Origin: an uncultured Eubacteriales bacterium | GTDB lineage: Bacteria > Bacillota > Clostridia > Peptostreptococcales > Anaerovoracaceae | Direction: 5' to 3' | Assembly: GCA_900553025.1 (NCBI GenBank) | Contig: USBT01000029.1 | Coordinates: 1 to 15,022 of the forward strand | Length of the DNA: 15,022 nucleotides | Shown: one piece after another, positions 14,615 to 15,022 of the stretch | Layout of the letters: every line of letters begins with the position of its first letter | How positions within the stretch are numbered: position 1 is the first letter of the stretch | The notes under the pieces: model-generated | Seen by the model: the letters and a program-made list of their open reading frames with translations, nothing else | Told to the model about the DNA's origin: nothing | Databases searched by the model: none | Made by a program: the position numbers and the translations under genes

Positions 14615-15022
14615 ACTCTCTTACAACTGAATCGAATCTGCAAGTTTCCTCACATTTTCCGCATTTAATACATTTTTCCTGATCTATAACATGCTGACCC
14701 TTAACCTCACCTGAAATAGCATTAACAGGGCACTTCCTTGCACAAGCTGTACATCCTACGCAAGTATCCTTGATGAAGTAATGTATCAAAGCCTTACATG
14801 ATTTAGCAGTACATTTGTGATTATAAATATGATCCTCATATTCATTTCTGAAATATTTCAGTGTAGTTAAAACAGGGTTTGGCGCTGTCTGTCCAAGTCC
14901 ACACATTGAGCCATCTTTAATCTTACCAGCAAGTTCTTCAAGTAATTCTATATCTCCATCCTTGCCCTTTCCCTGTGTGATTCTCTCAAGAATTTCAAGC
15001 ATTCTCTTGGTACCTACACGAC
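14613..15022 (-). CDS. NuoF/HydB-like NADH-binding flavoprotein subunit, C-terminal part (runs off right edge)
   Basis: The frame is open to the window edge; the first complete codons read R-V-G-T-K-R-M-L-E-I-L. This matches the conserved region just after the CxxC-x-x-C-R cluster motif of NuoF and of HydB of bifurcating hydrogenases. The fourth ligand of that cluster is the Cys in GSMCGLGQTAPNP. Unlike plain NuoF, the tail carries two added 4Fe-4S clusters, CVGCTACARKCP and CIKCGKCEETC, preceded by HKCTAKSCKALIHY, the HydB arrangement. The FMN- and NADH-binding part and any NuoE-like partner lie outside the window. In the family this subunit takes electrons from NADH at FMN, the site of bifurcation in HydABC-type complexes. 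The stop overlaps the ribosome binding site of the NuoG/GltD fusion gene, so the two products are surely partners. The Met at 15002 is internal, not a start. Confidence 0.9.
   Translation of the reverse strand, partial: RVGTKRMLEILERITQGKGKDGDIELLEELAGKIKDGSMCGLGQTAPNPVLTTLKYFRNEYEDHIYNHKCTAKSCKALIHYFIKDTCVGCTACARKCPVNAISGEVKGQHVIDQEKCIKCGKCEETCRFDSVVRE

Noticed and set aside
14602..14643. Longer N-terminus for the NuoG/GltD fusion
   Set aside because: It would overlap the NuoF-like gene and lacks a ribosome binding site; AGGAGG sits ideally for the ATG at 14601.

Overview
The window looks like chromosome of a low-to-moderate GC, anaerobic Gram-positive bacterium of the class Clostridia. The evidence is the clostridial gene order ruvC-ruvA-ruvB-queA-tgt, the argR-recN pair, strong AGGAGG-type ribosome binding sites, AT-rich intergenic DNA, and a large iron-sulfur NuoF/NuoG-type redox system characteristic of strict anaerobes. 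I cannot name a genus from sequence alone. No phage, transposon, CRISPR array, tRNA or rRNA is visible, and no stretch over 300 bases lacks a gene.

Layout. Positions 1-5021 are one long leftward gene block, read from right to left: ruvC, ruvA, ruvB (Holliday junction processing), queA, tgt (queuosine tRNA modification), then the N-terminal third of an iron-sulfur RNA uracil-C5 methyltransferase that runs off the left edge. The block starts from a strong extended -10 promoter at 5099-5127 whose spacer holds a LexA/DinR-like operator. A second, weaker promoter may serve queA onward. Rightward from 5300, argR and recN overlap by four bases (ATGA). Between argR and its promoter lies a long imperfect dyad that could be an ArgR operator.

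A leftward M18 aminopeptidase (7616-9016) converges on recN across a hairpin terminator. It is divergent from a rightward, exported C69-family dipeptidase (9138-10922); the two start regions share a small palindrome that supplies -35 elements on both strands. The two peptidases suggest a peptide-using lifestyle.

The right end (11101-15022, leftward) holds the most unusual content: the C-terminus of a NuoF/HydB-like flavoprotein subunit followed by a 1,166-residue fusion. In order, the fusion carries a NuoG-type 2Fe-2S ferredoxin domain, a complete GltD/NfnB-type FAD and NAD(P)H module, further 4Fe-4S clusters, and a shortened molybdopterin-oxidoreductase-like domain lacking the Cys or Sec that would bind the metal. 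I infer a soluble multi-cofactor electron-transfer complex linking NADH, NADPH and ferredoxin, of the kind described for electron-bifurcating Bfu/Stn-type transhydrogenases, rather than a formate dehydrogenase.
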